A DNA stretch of 64,000 nt, from assembly GCA_024397875.1 (NCBI GenBank), contig CP073344.1, positions 358,501 through 422,500 of the forward strand. The letters are read 5' to 3'. The notes beneath the pieces are model-generated. The model was not told where the DNA came from. It saw only the letters and a list, made by a program, of their open reading frames with translations, and searched no databases. Every line of letters begins with the position of its first letter. Position 1 is the stretch's first letter. This document shows positions 17,534 through 25,947 of this stretch, piece after piece. Source of the DNA: Amphritea atlantica. Its GTDB lineage: Bacteria; Pseudomonadota; Gammaproteobacteria; Pseudomonadales; Balneatricaceae. A program made the translations under genes and the position numbers.

Positions 17534-17603
17534 GGCGTTAAAAACTCGCTCAACAAGCTTACCTACAGTCGTAGGTTCCGCTGTTTCGCCAGTTTTTGCC
17601 TTG
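17534..17603. repeat. dispersed imperfect palindrome, copy B
   Basis: Between prfB and lysS. It begins GGCGTTA and ends TGCCTTG, with CTTACCTACAGTCGTAGG near the centre. It shares borders and core with the element at 6267-6337. The surrounding 17496-17738 gap holds nothing else recognisable apart from the lysS leader. Confidence 0.45.
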
Positions 17604-17738
17604 TCAGTCCTGCGCTCATAACGCTTTCACAGCGTTTACGCTACTGCGATCGTAGCTAAAAGAATTTGAACACATGAAGAAATTGCTACTTAGCGATTTC
17701 TGGAATTAAAGAGTTAACCATTAAAGGTTCCACATACC

Positions 17739-19241
17739 ATGTCTGATAACATTCAGCAGCAAGATGAAAACCGCCACATTGCGGAGCGTCGTGAAAAACT
17801 CAACGCGCTGCGTGAAGCGGGTAACGCTTTTCCAAATAAATTCCGCCGTGACAGTTATGCTCAGGATCTGCAGGACCAGTATGGCGATAAAACCAAGGAA
17901 GCGTTAGCTGAAGCACAGATTACCGTTAGCATTGCCGGACGTGTGATGCTGAATCGGGGCGCTTTTGGTGTTATCCAGGATATGTCTGGCCGGATTCAGT
18001 TTTATGTCAATAAAGAGGCGCGTCCCTTTGCTAAGTCGCTGGATCTGGGCGATATCATCGGCGTAACCGGTATACTGCATAAGTCTGGCAAGGGCGATCT
18101 GTATGTTGATCTGGGTGAGTATGAACTGCTGACCAAGAACCTGCGGCCACTGCCGGACAAGCATAAAGGCTTGCAGGATACCGAGATCCGTTACCGTCAA
18201 CGCTACGTGGATCTGATTACTAATGAGCATTCCCGTAAAGTGTTCGAAACCCGCTCTAAGATCGTTGCCGGTATTCGCAACTACCTGACTGAAAAACGCT
18301 TTATTGAAGCTGAAACACCGATGCTGCAGGTGATTCCGGGTGGTGCGAGTGCCCGTCCGTTCATCACTCATCACAATGCGCTGGATCGCGATATGTACCT
18401 GCGGATCGCGCCGGAGCTGTACCTGAAACGTCTGGTTGTTGGTGGTTTTGAGCGGGTATTCGAGATCAACCGTAACTTCCGTAACGAAGGACTCTCGACC
18501 CGTCATAATCCTGAGTTCACCATGATCGAGTTTTATCAGGCCTACGCCGATTACAACGATCTGATGGATCTGACTGAGGATATGCTGCGCACCGTGGCGC
18601 AGAATGTGCTGGGTACGACGACGATCGTTAACACCGTGCGTAACGAGGACGGTGAGGTTCTGGAAACCTTTGAATACGATCTTGAGAAGCCGTTTACCCG
18701 CCTCAGCGTATTCGATTCTATCCTGCACTATAACGCGGATATCACCGCTGAAGCGCTGGCCGATGACCATGCTGCCCGTCAGATCGCTGAACGCATGGAT
18801 ATCGATGTGAAAGACAGCTGGGGTCTGGGCAAGGTGCAGATTGAGATCTTCGAGAAGACCGTTGAACACCGCCTGCAGCAGCCAACCTTTATTACGGAGT
18901 ATCCAACTGAGGTGTCGCCGCTGGCGCGTCGCAGTGATGCTAACCCGTTTGTGACCGATCGTTTTGAGTTCTTTGTCGCCGGGCGTGAACTGGCGAATGG
19001 TTTCTCCGAGTTGAATGACTCTGAAGACCAGGCTGAGCGTTTCCAGGCGCAGGTCGCGGAAAAGGATGCCGGTGATGATGAAGCGATGCACTACGATGCC
19101 GATTACATCAATGCACTGGAATATGGACTGCCACCGACCGCCGGTGAAGGTATCGGTATTGACCGGCTGGTGATGCTGTTCACCGATTCCGCCTCGATCC
19201 GTGACGTGATTCTGTTTCCGGCGATGCGTCCCCGGGGATAA
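17739..19241 (+). CDS. lysS: lysyl-tRNA synthetase, class II
   Basis: A 500-residue class IIb enzyme that charges tRNA-Lys. An OB-fold anticodon-binding domain (about 60-150) is followed by the catalytic core. Motif 2 is [32 protein letters not shown], and motif 3 is [22 protein letters not shown]. Length and ends match the family. It follows prfB as in most gammaproteobacteria and is closed by a strong terminator at 19258-19281. Confidence 0.98.
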   Translation: MSDNIQQQDENRHIAERREKLNALREAGNAFPNKFRRDSYAQDLQDQYGDKTKEALAEAQITVSIAGRVMLNRGAFGVIQDMSGRIQFYVNKEARPFAKSLDLGDIIGVTGILHKSGKGDLYVDLGEYELLTKNLRPLPDKHKGLQDTEIRYRQRYVDLITNEHSRKVFETRSKIVAGIRNYLTEKRFIEAETPMLQVIPGGASARPFITHHNALDRDMYLRIAPELYLKRLVVGGFERVFEINRNFRNEGLSTRHNPEFTMIEFYQAYADYNDLMDLTEDMLRTVAQNVLGTTTIVNTVRNEDGEVLETFEYDLEKPFTRLSVFDSILHYNADITAEALADDHAARQIAERMDIDVKDSWGLGKVQIEIFEKTVEHRLQQPTFITEYPTEVSPLARRSDANPFVTDRFEFFVAGRELANGFSELNDSEDQAERFQAQVAEKDAGDDEAMHYDADYINALEYGLPPTAGEGIGIDRLVMLFTDSASIRDVILFPAMRPRG

Positions 19242-19257
19242 GTGGTTACAGTATAAG

Positions 19258-19281
19258 GGCTGCCATCTGGCAGCCTTTTTT
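19258..19281 (+). terminator. lysS terminator
   Basis: GGCTGCC, a four-base loop ATCT and GGCAGCC form a perfect hairpin followed by six Ts. Confidence 0.9.
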
Positions 19282-19326
19282 ATTTCAGGCTTATTTTTAC
19301 TATCAATCTGAGCTGGGATCGTCCCT

Positions 19327-19776
19327 ATGAGCTGGTTAATACCCCAACAGAAACGGCCGCTGCCCGGTAAGCGCTGGATCAGCATTATTCTGCGCTCGCT
19401 GCACCTGGTGGGTATTGCCGGGCTGGCCGGTGCCTACCTGTTCAGTCAGCCGCAGTCGGTGTGGTTTCCCTATCTGGTTGTTGGTGTTGGCAGTGGTGTC
19501 CTGATGGTGGCCAAAGAGCTCTATGTAGATTCGATCTGGCTGTATCAGTTGCGGGGTCAGTTGGTGCTGTTTAAGCTGGCGTTGCTGGCCGCCGGACTCT
19601 ACTGGTTTGCGCAGCCTCAGGCCTGGATCTATATTCTGGTGATTCTGATTTCCGGAGTGATCTCCCATGCCCCGGGTAATGTGCGTTATTACTCTTTTAT
19701 CTATGGCAAAACCCTGACCCGTGAAGTTTGGCAGGGGCAGAAGGATGCGAAGATTCGCGACTGTGGAGATAACTGA
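19327..19776 (+). CDS. small membrane protein of unknown function
   Basis: A 149-residue protein with four predicted membrane segments (ILRSLHLVGIAGLAGAYLF, WFPYLVVGVGSGVLMVAKEL, GQLVLFKLALLAAGLYWFA and WIYILVILISGVISH). The conserved-looking charged pieces are EVWQGQKDAK at the C-terminus and APGNVRYY after the last helix. It ends directly at the ung start codon (stop 19774-19776, ATG 19777), so the two are probably co-transcribed. I do not recognise a named family, and the link to ung may be only transcriptional. Confidence 0.7.
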   Translation: MSWLIPQQKRPLPGKRWISIILRSLHLVGIAGLAGAYLFSQPQSVWFPYLVVGVGSGVLMVAKELYVDSIWLYQLRGQLVLFKLALLAAGLYWFAQPQAWIYILVILISGVISHAPGNVRYYSFIYGKTLTREVWQGQKDAKIRDCGDN

Positions 19777-20484
19777 ATGAATGAAACCTGTGTGATGACT
19801 CTGGATAGGGCTCCGAGCTGGCAACACTGGTTAAACGCTGAGTTTGATGCCCCTTATATGCAGCAGCTGAAACAGTTTCTGCAGCATGAAAAGGCGGCCC
19901 GAAAGACGATTTATCCCCCCTCAGATCACTGGTTTCATGCGCTGGAAGCAACACCACTTGACCAGGTTAAAGTCGTGATCATCGGTCAGGACCCTTACCA
20001 TCAGCCGGATCAGGCCCACGGCCTCTGTTTTTCGGTACGTCCCGGAATCAAAACGCCTCCCTCTCTGGTGAATATCTATAAAGAGCTGCAGAGTGACCTG
20101 GGGGTAACTCCGGTGAATCACGGTTATCTCGAAAGCTGGGCAAGGCAGGGGGTATTGCTGCTCAATGCTGTACTTACCGTAGAAGATTCTCAGGCTGCTT
20201 CCCATCAGGGAAAGGGCTGGGAGCAGTTTACCGACCGGGTCATCGCAACCGTGAATGAGCAGTGCGAGCACGTTGTATTCCTGCTGTGGGGCAGTTATGC
20301 CCAGAAGAAAGGTTCGGTGATCGATTCTCAGCGCCATCTGGTGCTGAAATCTGCTCACCCTTCGCCACTGGCGGCTTATCGGGGCTTTTTTGGCTGCCAG
20401 CATTTTAGTCAGGCGAATGACTATCTCTCGGCGAATGGGCGTAATCCGGTTGATTGGCAGCTTCCGGAGGAGGTAAGTCGCTAG
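19777..20484 (+). CDS. ung: uracil-DNA glycosylase
   Basis: Family 1 UDG that removes uracil from DNA in base-excision repair. The water-activating motif [18 protein letters not shown] and the minor-groove loop [18 protein letters not shown] are complete, as is the uracil-binding LLLNAVLTV. At 235 residues it is normal length. An internal ATG seven codons in is an alternative start. The stop codon TAG (20482-20484) is the TAG of a CTAG border, so the C-terminus VSR is set by the repeat that abuts the gene. Confidence 0.97.
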   Translation: MNETCVMTLDRAPSWQHWLNAEFDAPYMQQLKQFLQHEKAARKTIYPPSDHWFHALEATPLDQVKVVIIGQDPYHQPDQAHGLCFSVRPGIKTPPSLVNIYKELQSDLGVTPVNHGYLESWARQGVLLLNAVLTVEDSQAASHQGKGWEQFTDRVIATVNEQCEHVVFLLWGSYAQKKGSVIDSQRHLVLKSAHPSPLAAYRGFFGCQHFSQANDYLSANGRNPVDWQLPEEVSR

Positions 20485-20536
20485 ACGCGACTTCGTCGCT
20501 TGCTAGAACGGCGCTGCGCGCCTGCTAGTGGCTAGA
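20481..20536. repeat. CTAG hairpins interrupted by the IS, left part
   Basis: Two hairpins: arms GCGAC/GTCGC around TTC, and arms GGCGC/GCGCC around TGC (CTAG borders 20503-20506 and 20525-20528). They run into GTGGCTAGA, where the insertion sequence begins. The element overlaps the ung stop codon. Confidence 0.8.
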
Positions 20537-21553
20537 TGTGAAATTCAGAGAGGTTGTTCACAACTCGGTTGTATTGGAAGCTGTTGGTTGCGAAATCAAT
20601 AGCCCTTTAAACAGAGGAGTGAACAACCATGCACAAGAATGCAAAATCTAGCCTCCATAGTCGAGTTTTAATTGTCAAAAAACATCTTGAAGAAGATGTG
20701 TCTGTCTCCGAACTGGCTGGCTTTTTCGAGGTATCTAAAAGCCTAATCTATCGCTGGATCAGGCGCTATCATCAAGAAGGTCTCAATGGACTTCGAGATC
20801 GCAAAAGTCGACCTAAACGCATCGCATCGCGAACGCTTTATTGGCAAGAGCAAGCGATAAAAGCGCTGGCCCTGGGTGGCTGGTCACAAACAGATATTGC
20901 TGCCACACTCAAGATGCCGCTGTCGACTGTCTGTGTTGTTGCCCATCGCATGTGTGGTCACCTGCTGAAAAAGACAGAGCCAGTCCGTCGTTATGAATAC
21001 GATGAGCCAGGAGGGCTAATTCACTTCGATATCAAGCGTGTCGCACGTTTCAGTCAGCCAGGCCACCGCAAGACAGGCGTCCGTAAAGTGATGACCAAAG
21101 GTGCTGGCTGGGAATACGTGCATATCTGTATCGATGATTATACTCGATGGAGCCATGCAGAAGTTCACCCAAGGCAATCTGCTAAGGATGCTGTCAGGTT
21201 CTTTGAAAACACCCTCAAAATACTGAAAGCAATGGACGTGAAGGTAAAACGGGTGCTGACGGATAATGGTAAGTGCTACACCAGCAGAGCCTTTAGAAAT
21301 GCCGTCAAAACGATCGGTGCACGCCCCATGAATACGCGCCCCTATCGCCCTCAGACAAACGGTAAAGCGGAACGTTTTATACAGACGCTGATTCGGGAGT
21401 GGTCTTACGGTAAACTGTATAACAATTCTGCTCAGCGAAATGCGAAACTATCCTGTTATCTGAAGTGGTATAACCTTGTCAGACCACATGGTAGTTTAAA
21501 CAAGCAACCACCTATAAGCCGGTTACTTGTGAACAACGTATCTGAAATCTACA
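20537..21553 (+). mobile_element. IS481-family-like insertion sequence, 1017 bp
   Basis: Imperfect terminal inverted repeats of 27 bases with 22 matches lie at 20537-20563 and 21527-21553. They start TGT, share TTCAGA and end GTTGTTCACAA. The element is flanked by a 6 bp direct repeat GCTAGA (20531-20536 and 21554-21559). It encodes one DDE transposase. Joining the flanks restores a CTAG repeat unit, so the insertion hit a repeat element. The ends and single reading frame are intact, so the copy may be active. Confidence 0.88.
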
Positions 21554-21558
21554 GCTAG
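20629..21558 (+). CDS. IS481-family-like transposase
   Basis: A 309-residue protein with an N-terminal helix-turn-helix (VSVSELAGFFEVSKSLIYRWIRRY), a second HTH region (GWSQTDIAATLKMPLSTV) and an rve-type integrase core. The catalytic triad is D134 (IHFDIKR), D212 (LTDNGKC) and E248 (NGKAERF). The spacing of 35 between the last two is the DD35E pattern. GAGGAG precedes the ATG. The last codon AGC and the stop TAG are completed by target DNA: the element supplies only the A of AGC, and GCTAG comes from the target duplication. Confidence 0.9.
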   Translation: MHKNAKSSLHSRVLIVKKHLEEDVSVSELAGFFEVSKSLIYRWIRRYHQEGLNGLRDRKSRPKRIASRTLYWQEQAIKALALGGWSQTDIAATLKMPLSTVCVVAHRMCGHLLKKTEPVRRYEYDEPGGLIHFDIKRVARFSQPGHRKTGVRKVMTKGAGWEYVHICIDDYTRWSHAEVHPRQSAKDAVRFFENTLKILKAMDVKVKRVLTDNGKCYTSRAFRNAVKTIGARPMNTRPYRPQTNGKAERFIQTLIREWSYGKLYNNSAQRNAKLSCYLKWYNLVRPHGSLNKQPPISRLLVNNVSEIYS

Positions 21559-21810
21559 AAAGATCAGGAGCTTTCAGGAGCTTGGCTGTAGGAGCGGCTT
21601 CCAGCCGCGAATGGAAGTACTTCAACATTGATCGCGGCTGGAAGCCGCTCCTAGGGGCAGGACCGTCGCAAAAAAAACGCGAGAGCCGCTGGAAAGATCA
21701 GGCGCTTAAAAAACGGATACAGTAAGCTGCTGATTGTGTTACGCTTTTTCTAACGACTAGCAAGCGGCGTAGCCGCGTCTAGCAAGGAAAGCGTAGCTTT
21801 CCGGTCTGTC
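21554..21810. repeat. CTAG and REP repeats, right of the IS
   Basis: After the second GCTAGA there is a GCTTTCAGG stretch, a REP doublet at 21588-21653 (GTAGGAGCGGCTTCC arms with a longer, different centre) and an ACGCGAGAG link. At 21757-21802 there are two hairpins in reverse orientation, with arms GCGGC/GCCGC around GTA and GGAAAGC/GCTTTCC around GTA. The layout is the same as one unit of the 10.2 kb array. Confidence 0.8.
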
Positions 21811-21829
21811 GACTGCAAGGAGACTCCCT

Positions 21830-22384
21830 ATGCCTGAAACCGTGCGCTTGAAAGTATTCCATCTGGACAGTGAAGCACAGGCCTGTCTTGCTCAGCTGTT
21901 TGAGCTGCGCCTCGATGAGATCTGGGCGGGGGGATTGCATACCTGTCTGGGGCAGGATATGAACCGCGCCTGCTGGCTGCGGTTCCGGCTGGATGATGAA
22001 CACTGGATCGAGGTCAGTGTTGTACGGCATCCGTTTAAGGATGGTTTTACCGTTGGCTGTCTGGCGGTCAACGAGGTGGAAGCGGTTGTGCCCCGTCCGG
22101 ATCAGTGCAGCTGGATTAGTCTGCCGCTGGCAGCCAGGCTGGTGTCGATTGATATCTATGAGCAGCGGGAACTGATCGATATTGTTGCCTCCGATCTGGA
22201 AATTCCCTCTGAATCGCTCAATTATGACTCACTGTTAGTGCTTCATCTGGATAATGGTTCGGCCATTATGCTGGGGATGGAGCAGGACTTTGTCGATGGC
22301 GAGCTGGTGATATTGCAGACGGATCAGCCTGAAGAGCAGGTCGGGCCCGGACTTCGACTCCGGCGTAAACTGGAAAGTCACTAG
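21830..22384 (+). CDS. hypothetical protein
   Basis: A 184-residue soluble acidic protein with no signal peptide. Visible features are CWLRFRLDDEHWIEVSVV, then a C-terminal half rich in Asp/Glu and hydrophobics (LLVLHLDNGSAIMLGMEQDFVDGELVIL) that looks like a beta-rich domain. AAGGAG lies just before the ATG, immediately downstream of a CTAG hairpin. The stop TAG (22382-22384) is part of a CTAG. Repeats enclose the gene on both sides, and a bidirectional terminator follows. I do not recognise the family. Confidence 0.65.
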   Translation: MPETVRLKVFHLDSEAQACLAQLFELRLDEIWAGGLHTCLGQDMNRACWLRFRLDDEHWIEVSVVRHPFKDGFTVGCLAVNEVEAVVPRPDQCSWISLPLAARLVSIDIYEQRELIDIVASDLEIPSESLNYDSLLVLHLDNGSAIMLGMEQDFVDGELVILQTDQPEEQVGPGLRLRRKLESH

Positions 22385-22462
22385 TACTTGTAGGTAGCCA
22401 GAGCGTCGCTTCGCGACGTGCTGATTGTCAGACGCGGCAGAGCCATTTGCGAGGAAAACGAC
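22381..22462. repeat. degenerate CTAG-type element
   Basis: Starting at the CTAG that ends the preceding gene, this stretch contains a perfect hairpin GTCGC-TTC-GCGAC and a second remnant (AGACGCGGCAGAGCC). The outer CTAG borders are mostly lost. Confidence 0.45.
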
Positions 22463-22492
22463 AAAAAAACCGCCTGAATCGGCGGTTTTTTT
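22463..22492. terminator. bidirectional terminator
   Basis: ACCGCC and GGCGGT arms with a six-base loop, seven As before and seven Ts after. It serves both efpL and the convergent hypothetical gene. Confidence 0.88.
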
Positions 22493-22509
22493 AATGGCTC
22501 ATGTTGCGA

Positions 22510-23076
22510 TCATGCACGGCCGGTAAATTTACGCTCTTCGACGTTGACTTTGATCCGGTCGCCGCTGGAGATATGTTCCGGCACCTGAACAACCAGGCCG
22601 GTTGATAGCTTGGCAGGCTTGGTCCGGGCGGTTGCAGAGCCTCCCTTGATAGAGGGGTCCGTTTCGATGATCTCAAGTTCTACAACACCTGGCAGGTCCA
22701 GCGCTACCGGGACATCATTAACAACGACCACGTGCATACCCTGCAGGTCTTCGGTGATAAACATCAGCTCATCTTCGATAGCGTCTTTGTTCATGCTGTA
22801 GGATGTGTAATCTTCGCTGTCCATAAAGACATACTCATCGCCATCAGCGTATGAGAATGTCACTGCACGGCGGGTCAGGTCAGCCAGTGTCAGCATATCG
22901 GAATCCTTAAAGGTTTCATCGATCTTGTGATTGGTTGACACATTGTACATGCGCATACGATAGAGGCTGCCACCAGCACGTCCCTGAGGGACTGAGCGCT
23001 CGATATCGCGAATAATGTAGGCTTCGCCATTAATGTCGATTGCTGCGTTTCTTTTTATTTCACTAGCTTTTGGCAT
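22510..23076 (-). CDS. efpL: elongation factor P-like protein EfpL (YeiP)
   Basis: A 188-residue paralogue of EF-P that helps ribosomes stalled at proline-containing motifs. The tip of the KOW-like first domain reads [16 protein letters not shown] with Arg at residue 33, the position that in EF-P carries a modified Lys. EfpL proteins carry an unmodified Arg there. The C-terminal OB domain ends [17 protein letters not shown]. The ATG at 23076 gives [10 protein letters not shown] as in relatives, and the longer start at 23124 adds unconserved residues. It is a single-gene unit with its own terminator. Confidence 0.93.
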   Translation of the reverse strand: MPKASEIKRNAAIDINGEAYIIRDIERSVPQGRAGGSLYRMRMYNVSTNHKIDETFKDSDMLTLADLTRRAVTFSYADGDEYVFMDSEDYTSYSMNKDAIEDELMFITEDLQGMHVVVVNDVPVALDLPGVVELEIIETDPSIKGGSATARTKPAKLSTGLVVQVPEHISSGDRIKVNVEERKFTGRA

Positions 23077-23358
23077 GGTACGGGTTCCAGAATGAAAATG
23101 TATGGGTAGTATAATCAGGTCCATCGCCGGAAAAAATGGGGCGGTAGCAATTAAGTAGATAAAGATGACTTTAGTTGAGCAACTATAGCGCTATCCGGCC
23201 GGTTTAACTATTTGTGGCGGCATCGTGATGCAGAAACTTACTTCTGTGAAGCTAGTCGGTGTTGTACCGTCCAGTGAAGGTTGCTCAATAGCGAACCATA
23301 ACCGCCTTACTGCTCAGCTGCTAAGTGATTTGATTATAGCGCCAGAGAGGTAACGAAG

Positions 23359-23781
23359 ATGAGCGATCAAATAACAACTCAGGGGAGCTGCTTGTGCGGC
23401 GCGGTGACGCTGCGAACCGGATCTATGTCCGCTTCGGTGGGGGCCTGTCACTGTAGTATGTGCAGAACCTGGGGCGGTGGTCCGTTGTTGTCCGTTGACT
23501 GTGCCACTGATCTGCAGATTACCGGTGCGGAGCATATTACCCGCTTTCAGTCATCCGACTGGGCCGAGCGTGGCTTTTGCCGTCAGTGCGGCAGTCATCT
23601 GTTTTACCACCTGAAGCAGAACGATCAGTATATTGTTCCGGTGGGATTCTTTGAGGTATCGTCCGGCATGAGCCTTGATCATCAGATTTTTATCGATGAG
23701 AAGCCGGAATATTATGCTTTCGCCAATGTGACCAACAACCTCACCGGTGCGGAAGTCTTTGCGAAATACGCCGGGGATTAA
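23359..23781 (+). CDS. GFA family zinc protein
   Basis: A 140-residue protein of the glutathione-dependent formaldehyde-activating (GFA/CENP-V) fold. The zinc ligands are visible in GSCLCGAV, GACHCSMCRTWGGGP and FCRQCGSHLFYH. The C-terminal half (QYIVPVGFFEVSSGMSLDHQIFIDEKPEYY) is typical of the family. Members bind small thiol adducts but most lack a proven substrate. GAGAGG precedes the ATG. It converges on ygfZ. Confidence 0.88.
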   Translation: MSDQITTQGSCLCGAVTLRTGSMSASVGACHCSMCRTWGGGPLLSVDCATDLQITGAEHITRFQSSDWAERGFCRQCGSHLFYHLKQNDQYIVPVGFFEVSSGMSLDHQIFIDEKPEYYAFANVTNNLTGAEVFAKYAGD

Positions 23782-23854
23782 CCAGCGACCGGCCAGGCAA
23801 GGCGCCGCTAAGGCGCTTTGGCTGTCTGTAAGGGGCTGTGTCAGGGGCTCTGTG

Positions 23855-24892
23855 TCAGAGTCGCTGTGGCCGCTCAAATAGTTCCGGGTCCAGTTCATAG
23901 GGCAGATCCAGGCGTACCAGTGGCTGATCGTTGTCGTCCAGCGTCAGTATCGCACTGTCATCATCAAAACTGGTTTTAAGCAGTACCGCCAGCAGTTCCC
24001 CCCCATTTTCTGAGTCCATCGCTGCGCTGACAACCGTGCCGACGCCTGCCCGGTCTGCTGTATTGATCGCAGTGCCGGGAACGGGGGGCTTCGCCGCGGT
24101 AAATGCCAGCCGGTACATCGGCCGGTTGAGCTTACCCCGGTGTTGCAGGCGGGTCACGACTTCCTGGCCGGTATAGCAGCCCTTGGTGAAACTGACTCCG
24201 TCGAAGCTTTGCAGGTTGGTCATCTGCGGAATAAAGGTTTCGAGGGTTTCTTGCTGCAGTGAGGGGAGACCGCTACGGATCTCTTGCAGTTTCCAGCTGT
24301 TTGTATCGGCCAGTGATGCTGTTGTTAGCAGTGTCTTTAACAGCGGTTCTGCCTGTTGTACAGGTAGCCACAGCTCAAACCGGTCGCCGGGGACCCGGAT
24401 CAGTACGCCCTCATGGCCAGCGCTGCATTCACCGGTTTCTGCCGGGATATTGAAGCCCTGAGCCGATAGTAAAGTGGCGGCCTGCTCGCCGCAGAACCCT
24501 AGTCCGATGATCTCTTCTGAACGGTCATGGCTCTCAGCCTTTGAGAAGATCATGTATTTTTTAAGGTTGGCCATCGCCGTGGCGAGAATCGGCCGTTCAG
24601 TGCGCAGCCAGAAGTCGCTTTCGACCGGCATGATGCGACTCAGGCTGACCATTGCCCCCTTAATGTTGCAGTGTGAACCCAACAGGCTTTTTCCTGCACT
24701 GACGAGTTGCACATCACAGGAGAGTTGTCCTTGCAGAAACTTCTCTGCATCAGGCCCGGTTACATCGAACAGGCCCAGATGGGTCAGCGGGGTAATCGTT
24801 GCAGGCGTATGGGTAACGGCAGCAGAAACCTGGCAATTACCCGACTCATCAACCTGAACACCCAGTGTATTAAGTGTATCTAACCAGCTCAT
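23855..24892 (-). CDS. ygfZ: folate-dependent Fe-S maintenance protein YgfZ
   Basis: A 345-residue tetrahydrofolate-binding GcvT-like protein that supports assembly or repair of certain Fe-S enzymes. The family signature KGCYTGQEVVTRLQHRGK with its key cysteine is intact in the C-terminal third. The ATG at 24892 (MSWLDTLNTLGV) is preferred over one six codons upstream. It lies downstream of psd on the same strand, with a short gap holding a CTAG-like remnant. Confidence 0.93.
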   Translation of the reverse strand: MSWLDTLNTLGVQVDESGNCQVSAAVTHTPATITPLTHLGLFDVTGPDAEKFLQGQLSCDVQLVSAGKSLLGSHCNIKGAMVSLSRIMPVESDFWLRTERPILATAMANLKKYMIFSKAESHDRSEEIIGLGFCGEQAATLLSAQGFNIPAETGECSAGHEGVLIRVPGDRFELWLPVQQAEPLLKTLLTTASLADTNSWKLQEIRSGLPSLQQETLETFIPQMTNLQSFDGVSFTKGCYTGQEVVTRLQHRGKLNRPMYRLAFTAAKPPVPGTAINTADRAGVGTVVSAAMDSENGGELLAVLLKTSFDDDSAILTLDDNDQPLVRLDLPYELDPELFERPQRL

Positions 24893-24956
24893 AATAAAAC
24901 CTGAAATCAAAAGTATGTAAGTACCTACTAATCAGTAGATCCCTGAGTTTTATGCT

Positions 24957-24988
24957 TTGTCTAGCTACTAGCCAGCGCCTCGTTCACG
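24957..24988. repeat. CTAG-type remnant at the psd 3' end
   Basis: TTGTCTAGCTACTAGCCAGCG resembles the left part of a reverse-orientation unit. It runs into the last codons of psd, with the stop at 24984-24986. Only one arm is preserved. Confidence 0.35.
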
Positions 24989-25829
24989 AGTCGCTGATAG
25001 CCTGCCCAAGGCGAACCGTGTCATCAGCCTTCAGGGATTCCGACCACTCGATCGCCTCTTTACCAAACAGCAGCACAACCGTGGAACCCAGTTTAAAGCG
25101 ACCCATCTCTTCGCCCTGTTGCAGTATAACCGGCTCTGTCGGTTTGCGGTGATCCGTGCGCCAGCTGTTTTTCTGCGGTGGGGCTACCTGCCCCCCCCAG
25201 ACTGTTTCAATACCGGCCACAATCATCGCGCCCACCAGTATCATCGCCATCGGCCCCAGTTCTGTATCAAATATTGCCACCAGACGCTCATTACGGGCGA
25301 ACAGGTTATCGACGCCTTTGGCGGTGGTCTGATTAACCGAATAGAGATCGCCCGGCACGTAGATGCTTTCCCGCAGGGTGCCGGTGACCGGCATATGCAC
25401 CCGGTGATAATCGCTGGGTGAAAGATAGATGGTGGCGAAACGGCCGTGGAGAAACAGCTCCGCCAGATCGGCGTGGCCACCTAGCAGTGTACTGAGTCCG
25501 TAACCACGGCCTTTTGCCTGCAGGATGCGGCCATAATCGATAGCGCCAATCTGACTGATCGAGCCGTCGGCAGGTGACACGACCGCAGCAGTATCGAGTG
25601 GACGCATGCCCGGTTTGAGTGCGCGGGTAAAAAAGGCGTTGAAATTTTCAAACTGATCCAGATCTTCGATCTGAGCTTCTGACATATTAACCCGGTACTG
25701 TCTGGCAAATGTCTTGATAAAGGGGCGTCTGATCCAGTTGCAGCGGCTTTCGGCCAGATAACCGACCGCCCGGGACAGCAGGTGTTGAGGCAACAGGTGT
25801 TGCAGCAGAATAAACAGGGAGTCTTTCAC
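24984..25829 (-). CDS. psd: phosphatidylserine decarboxylase proenzyme
   Basis: Inner-membrane enzyme that forms phosphatidylethanolamine from phosphatidylserine. The 281-residue proenzyme contains the LGST self-cleavage site (FKLGSTVVLLFG, Ser near 249), where the pyruvoyl group arises. The conserved His/Asp stretches are SPADGSISQIG and SPSDYHRVHMPVTG. It belongs to a minus-strand run rsgA, HDOD, sulfurtransferase, psd, ygfZ. rsgA-psd linkage is common in gammaproteobacteria. Confidence 0.97.
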   Translation of the reverse strand: MKDSLFILLQHLLPQHLLSRAVGYLAESRCNWIRRPFIKTFARQYRVNMSEAQIEDLDQFENFNAFFTRALKPGMRPLDTAAVVSPADGSISQIGAIDYGRILQAKGRGYGLSTLLGGHADLAELFLHGRFATIYLSPSDYHRVHMPVTGTLRESIYVPGDLYSVNQTTAKGVDNLFARNERLVAIFDTELGPMAMILVGAMIVAGIETVWGGQVAPPQKNSWRTDHRKPTEPVILQQGEEMGRFKLGSTVVLLFGKEAIEWSESLKADDTVRLGQAISDS

Positions 25830-25947
25830 AGTCAGGTATCCGAAAAAAGTATGTATAAAAAGCTCTTATAACAAAAATTTTGAAAAAAGTTGTTTAGTCA
25901 TATAGCCCGACAGAATAGCCCCGACAGATCGGGTCATTCAATAAGGC

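Noticed and set aside
17904..19385. 493-residue reading frame on the minus strand opposite lysS
   Set aside because: It lies entirely across lysS and its terminator and has no signature. Long antisense frames are common in GC-rich codon patterns.
23800..23820. Terminator between the GFA gene and ygfZ
   Set aside because: GCGCC/GGCGC arms are present, but only three Ts follow. Too weak to list as a terminator.
25920..25933. Terminator downstream of the sulfurtransferase gene
   Set aside because: CCCGA/TCGGG arms lack a T-run on the minus strand.
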